This document shows, piece by piece, positions 6,899-8,521 of a DNA stretch of 8,521 nucleotides; within the stretch, counting starts at the first letter, position 1; each line of letters begins with the position of its first letter. A program made the position numbers and the translations under genes. The notes beneath the pieces were generated by a model that saw only the letters and a list, made by a program, of their open reading frames with translations, searched no databases and had not been told where the DNA came from. This DNA comes from Kiritimatiellia bacterium (GTDB lineage: Bacteria; Verrucomicrobiota; Kiritimatiellia; RFP12; UBA1067), in NCBI GenBank assembly GCA_017628165.1, contig JAGBZQ010000128.1, positions 1-8,521 of the forward strand, given 5' to 3'.

Positions 6899-7717
6899 TT
6901 ACTCAAAGGCCTTCACAAGCCGAGGAAGCGCCTTTTCAAAGCTTACCCCATACCAATGATCTGCCGCAGTAGCCTTGATAGCCTCGCAAACGACGTCGGC
7001 GGCAAGAGCCGCAGAGTCTAACGCACTCCTGCCGCGCATGATGGCTCCAGCAAAAACCGATGCGAAAACATCTCCCGTGCCGTGTGACATTCTATCTATG
7101 CGCGGATTGAAGTCATATTCTATCTTCGTACCGTCGCTGATGGCGCTGCCAAGCTCATCTGCGCAATAGCTTACGCCGGTCAAAATCACATTCTTCGCCC
7201 CGAGAGCGTGAAGTTTGGCGACAAGCTCCTCTATTTCTGAGCGCGAATAGCAAGAGAGCTTTACTTCGCTGTCCGTCAGCAACGCCGCCTCCGTAAGATT
7301 AGGCAGAAGATAATCGGCTCCGTTGCAAAGACGCGCCATCTTGGAGGGGAAATCATCTCCGAATCCTGCATAAAGGCGGCCGTTGTCTGCCATCGCTGGA
7401 TCAACAATGCGCAAAGCCCCGGGATTTGCGCAGCTGTCCATGATAGAGAGGATCGGATCAATATGGCTCTCGCTCACATAGCCCGTGTAAAATGCATCGA
7501 ACTTAATCCCAAGCTCGCACCATTTCGCCTCCACCTTGCCAAGCTCCGCCGTAAGATCTGCGAAAGTCCAGCTCTTGAAACCGCCCGTGTGATTGGAAAG
7601 AACCGAACTTGGGAGTATTGCACACTCTACTCCGCATGCGGAAACGAGCGGCAGAGCAACCGTGGTGGAGCACTGCCCTACGCAACTAATATCCTGAATC
7701 GTCAAAAGTCTTTTCAT
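6899..7717 (-). CDS. pdxY: Pyridoxamine/pyridoxal kinase (PdxK/PdxY family)
   Basis: This ribokinase-fold cytoplasmic enzyme phosphorylates pyridoxal, pyridoxine or pyridoxamine in the vitamin B6 salvage pathway. It has 272 residues, a normal length. The N-terminal stretch (1-49) with ISCVGQCSTTVALP and PSSVLSNHTGGF is characteristic of the kinase annotated as pyridoxamine kinase in many anaerobic bacteria. The middle segments FYTGYVSES (76-84), VDPAMADNG (105-113) and LLPNLTEA (137-144) line the substrate and nucleotide site. The C-terminal motif HGTGDVFAS (212-220) holds the anion hole and the catalytic base Asp216. The ATG at 7717 is 4 bases after the folE stop, with no recognisable ribosome site, so it is probably translationally coupled. 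Exact vitamer preference cannot be read from the sequence, and the PdxY versus PdxK name is conventional. Confidence 0.9.
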   Translation of the reverse strand: MKRLLTIQDISCVGQCSTTVALPLVSACGVECAILPSSVLSNHTGGFKSWTFADLTAELGKVEAKWCELGIKFDAFYTGYVSESHIDPILSIMDSCANPGALRIVDPAMADNGRLYAGFGDDFPSKMARLCNGADYLLPNLTEAALLTDSEVKLSCYSRSEIEELVAKLHALGAKNVILTGVSYCADELGSAISDGTKIEYDFNPRIDRMSHGTGDVFASVFAGAIMRGRSALDSAALAADVVCEAIKATAADHWYGVSFEKALPRLVKAFE

Positions 7718-7721
7718 GGTT

Positions 7722-8294
7722 TTAGCCGATCAATGAAAGAAATTCCTGCCTGACCTTCTCATCGGAACGGAAAGATCCCAACACGGCCGACGTGGTCATT
7801 TCGCTGTTCTGCTTCTCTACTCCGCGCATCATCATGCATAAGTGCTTGGCTTTGATAACTACGCCAACACCCTCGGCGCCGGTCTCCGCCATGATTGCGC
7901 CTGCAATCTCTTCGGTCAGCCTCTCCTGAATCTGGAGGCGCCGCGCATACATATCAACGATGCGGGCAAGCTTGGAGACGCCGAGCACCTTCCCTTTGGA
8001 AATGTAACCGATGGCGCACTTGCCGTAGAAAGGAAGCATGTGATGCTCACAGAGGGAATAAAGCTCAATATCCTTAAGGATGACCATGTGATTGGTACCG
8101 CTCGTGAAGTAGGCGCCGTTGACCACCTTCTTTACGGACTGCCTATAGCCGCGCGTAAGGAAAGCAAGCGATTTCGCTACGCGCTCAGGCGTTTTGAGAA
8201 GCCCCTCGCGATCTGGATCCTCGCCCAACTCGGCGATAAGGCTCCTAACTAACGCTGCAATCTTCTTCTGATCTGGCTCTTTATTTTTTTTCAT
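7722..8294 (-). CDS. folE: GTP cyclohydrolase I FolE
   Basis: This enzyme converts GTP to 7,8-dihydroneopterin triphosphate, the entry to folate and also to queuosine and other deazapurines. At 190 residues it is a typical short bacterial form. Family motifs run in order: GEDPDREGLLKTPERVAKS (24-42), SLCEHHMLPF (80-89), GKVLGVSKLARIVDMYARRL (101-120), QERLTEE (123-129), HLCMMMRGVEKQ (151-162) and TTSAVLGSF (167-175). The zinc ligands Cys82, His85 and Cys153 are all present, so this is the zinc-dependent type I enzyme. The start at 8294 is 9 bases after the sugar transferase stop and in the same frame. It lacks a ribosome site but follows a perfect TATAAT by only 8 bases. Codons 2-4 form an A8 run. 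It is followed closely by the pyridoxal kinase gene. Confidence 0.98.
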   Translation of the reverse strand: MKKNKEPDQKKIAALVRSLIAELGEDPDREGLLKTPERVAKSLAFLTRGYRQSVKKVVNGAYFTSGTNHMVILKDIELYSLCEHHMLPFYGKCAIGYISKGKVLGVSKLARIVDMYARRLQIQERLTEEIAGAIMAETGAEGVGVVIKAKHLCMMMRGVEKQNSEMTTSAVLGSFRSDEKVRQEFLSLIG

Positions 8295-8302
8295 ATAGGG
8301 AT

Positions 8303-8330
8303 ATTATACACTTTTTTTTATAGAGGCCAA
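8303..8330 (-). promoter_or_regulatory. Promoter candidate immediately upstream of folE
   Basis: On the minus strand a perfect TATAAT occupies 8308-8303, overlapping the TAA stop of the sugar transferase gene. TTGGCC (4 of 6 bases of the -35 consensus) lies at 8330-8325 with a 16-base spacer that contains an A8 run. A start near 8296 would leave a leader of only about two bases before the folE ATG, so folE would be leaderless. The word GTGTATAATAT is identical to that at the left-edge gene's promoter candidate. Confidence 0.4.
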
Positions 8331-8521
8331 GCCCGTGAATTCAGACATAGTCTCCTCGTCCGAACTATTAACGCCATTACGCCTTAAAACCCCGGCGAAA
8401 GTCATCAAGACAATCTTCATGTCGAGCCAAAGCGAACGATTGTCCACATACCAAACATCAAGGGCGAACTTTCGATCCCAGGAAATGGCATTTCTGCCGT
8501 TCACCTGCGCCCAGCCGGTAA
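8304..8521 (-). CDS. Undecaprenyl-phosphate sugar phosphotransferase, PglC/WcaJ type (partial, 5' end off window)
   Basis: Only the last 71 codons are inside the window; the gene enters from the right edge. The visible part starts TGWAQVNGRNAISWDRKFA, followed by LDVWYVDNRSLWLDMKIVL and, near the end, EETMSEFTG. This is the C-terminal signature of bacterial sugar transferases (polyprenyl-phosphate phosphoglycosyl transferases), which load the first sugar phosphate onto the lipid carrier at the inner face of the membrane for O-antigen, capsule or exopolysaccharide assembly. The catalytic Asp-Glu pair lies upstream, outside the window. The codon at 8504-8502 is GTG inside the conserved QVNGRN motif, so it is an internal valine and not a start. 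The gene stops 9 bases before folE in the same frame. Its presence suggests that a polysaccharide gene cluster may lie to the right. The sugar specificity cannot be told. Confidence 0.92.
   Translation of the reverse strand, partial: TGWAQVNGRNAISWDRKFALDVWYVDNRSLWLDMKIVLMTFAGVLRRNGVNSSDEETMSEFTGLASIKKSV

Noticed and set aside
8304..8504. Treating the GTG at 8504-8502 as the start of a small 66-residue protein
   Set aside because: The conserved sugar transferase motif (GWAQVNGRN) reads through that codon in frame, so it is an internal valine of a gene cut by the window edge.
1..8521. CRISPR arrays, tRNA or rRNA genes, insertion sequences, phage or defence genes
   Set aside because: I saw no direct-repeat arrays, cloverleaf-like sequences, transposase motifs or terminal repeats; coding sequence fills the window apart from two short intergenic regions.

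Overview
The window is a compact, gene-dense piece of a bacterial chromosome. Nearly every base falls in one of eight protein genes. There is no RNA gene, insertion sequence, CRISPR array or prophage that I can see. The organism cannot be fixed from this window. The gene set is ordinary bacterial housekeeping with GC-leaning codons. A plant/spirochaete-like phosphofructokinase, a pyridoxamine kinase of the single-gene type and a possible alpha-2-macroglobulin-like protein would fit an anaerobic, gut-type bacterium, perhaps of the Verrucomicrobiota/Kiritimatiellota/Lentisphaerota side. That placement is a guess.

Layout. Bases 1-397 (minus) hold the 5' part of an AT-richer gene for a membrane-anchored extracytoplasmic protein that runs off the left edge. 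Bases 398-574 are a divergent promoter region. Bases 575-3670 (plus) encode Mfd, the transcription-repair coupling factor. Everything from 3654 to the right edge is on the minus strand. In transcription order (right to left) it reads: the C-terminal end of a PglC/WcaJ-type sugar transferase (cut by the right edge), folE (GTP cyclohydrolase I), a pyridoxamine/pyridoxal kinase, a 78-base gap with a promoter, an ATP-type 6-phosphofructokinase, a mannose-1-phosphate guanylyltransferase and truA (tRNA pseudouridine synthase). Gaps inside the two runs are 4-9 bases, so each looks like an operon. mfd and truA meet tail to tail with a 17-base overlap.

How the genes work together. The sugar transferase and the GDP-mannose-forming enzyme both serve surface polysaccharide synthesis, and phosphofructokinase controls the fructose-6-phosphate pool from which mannose phosphates are made. 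folE and the pyridoxal kinase serve cofactor supply (pterin/folate or queuosine, and pyridoxal phosphate). truA and mfd are RNA modification and DNA repair genes whose placement looks incidental.

What stands out. Perfect TATAAT boxes sit at four places where a promoter is expected. Two of them (mfd and folE) are so close to the start codon that the message would have almost no leader. Five of the seven visible start codons lack a recognisable Shine-Dalgarno sequence. A perfect 10-bp hairpin with a 4-base loop lies inside mfd at a variable protein loop. The phosphofructokinase carries a mixed Gly/Lys signature. I found no convincing undescribed multi-gene system in this window. The least explained object is the truncated membrane-anchored protein at the left edge.
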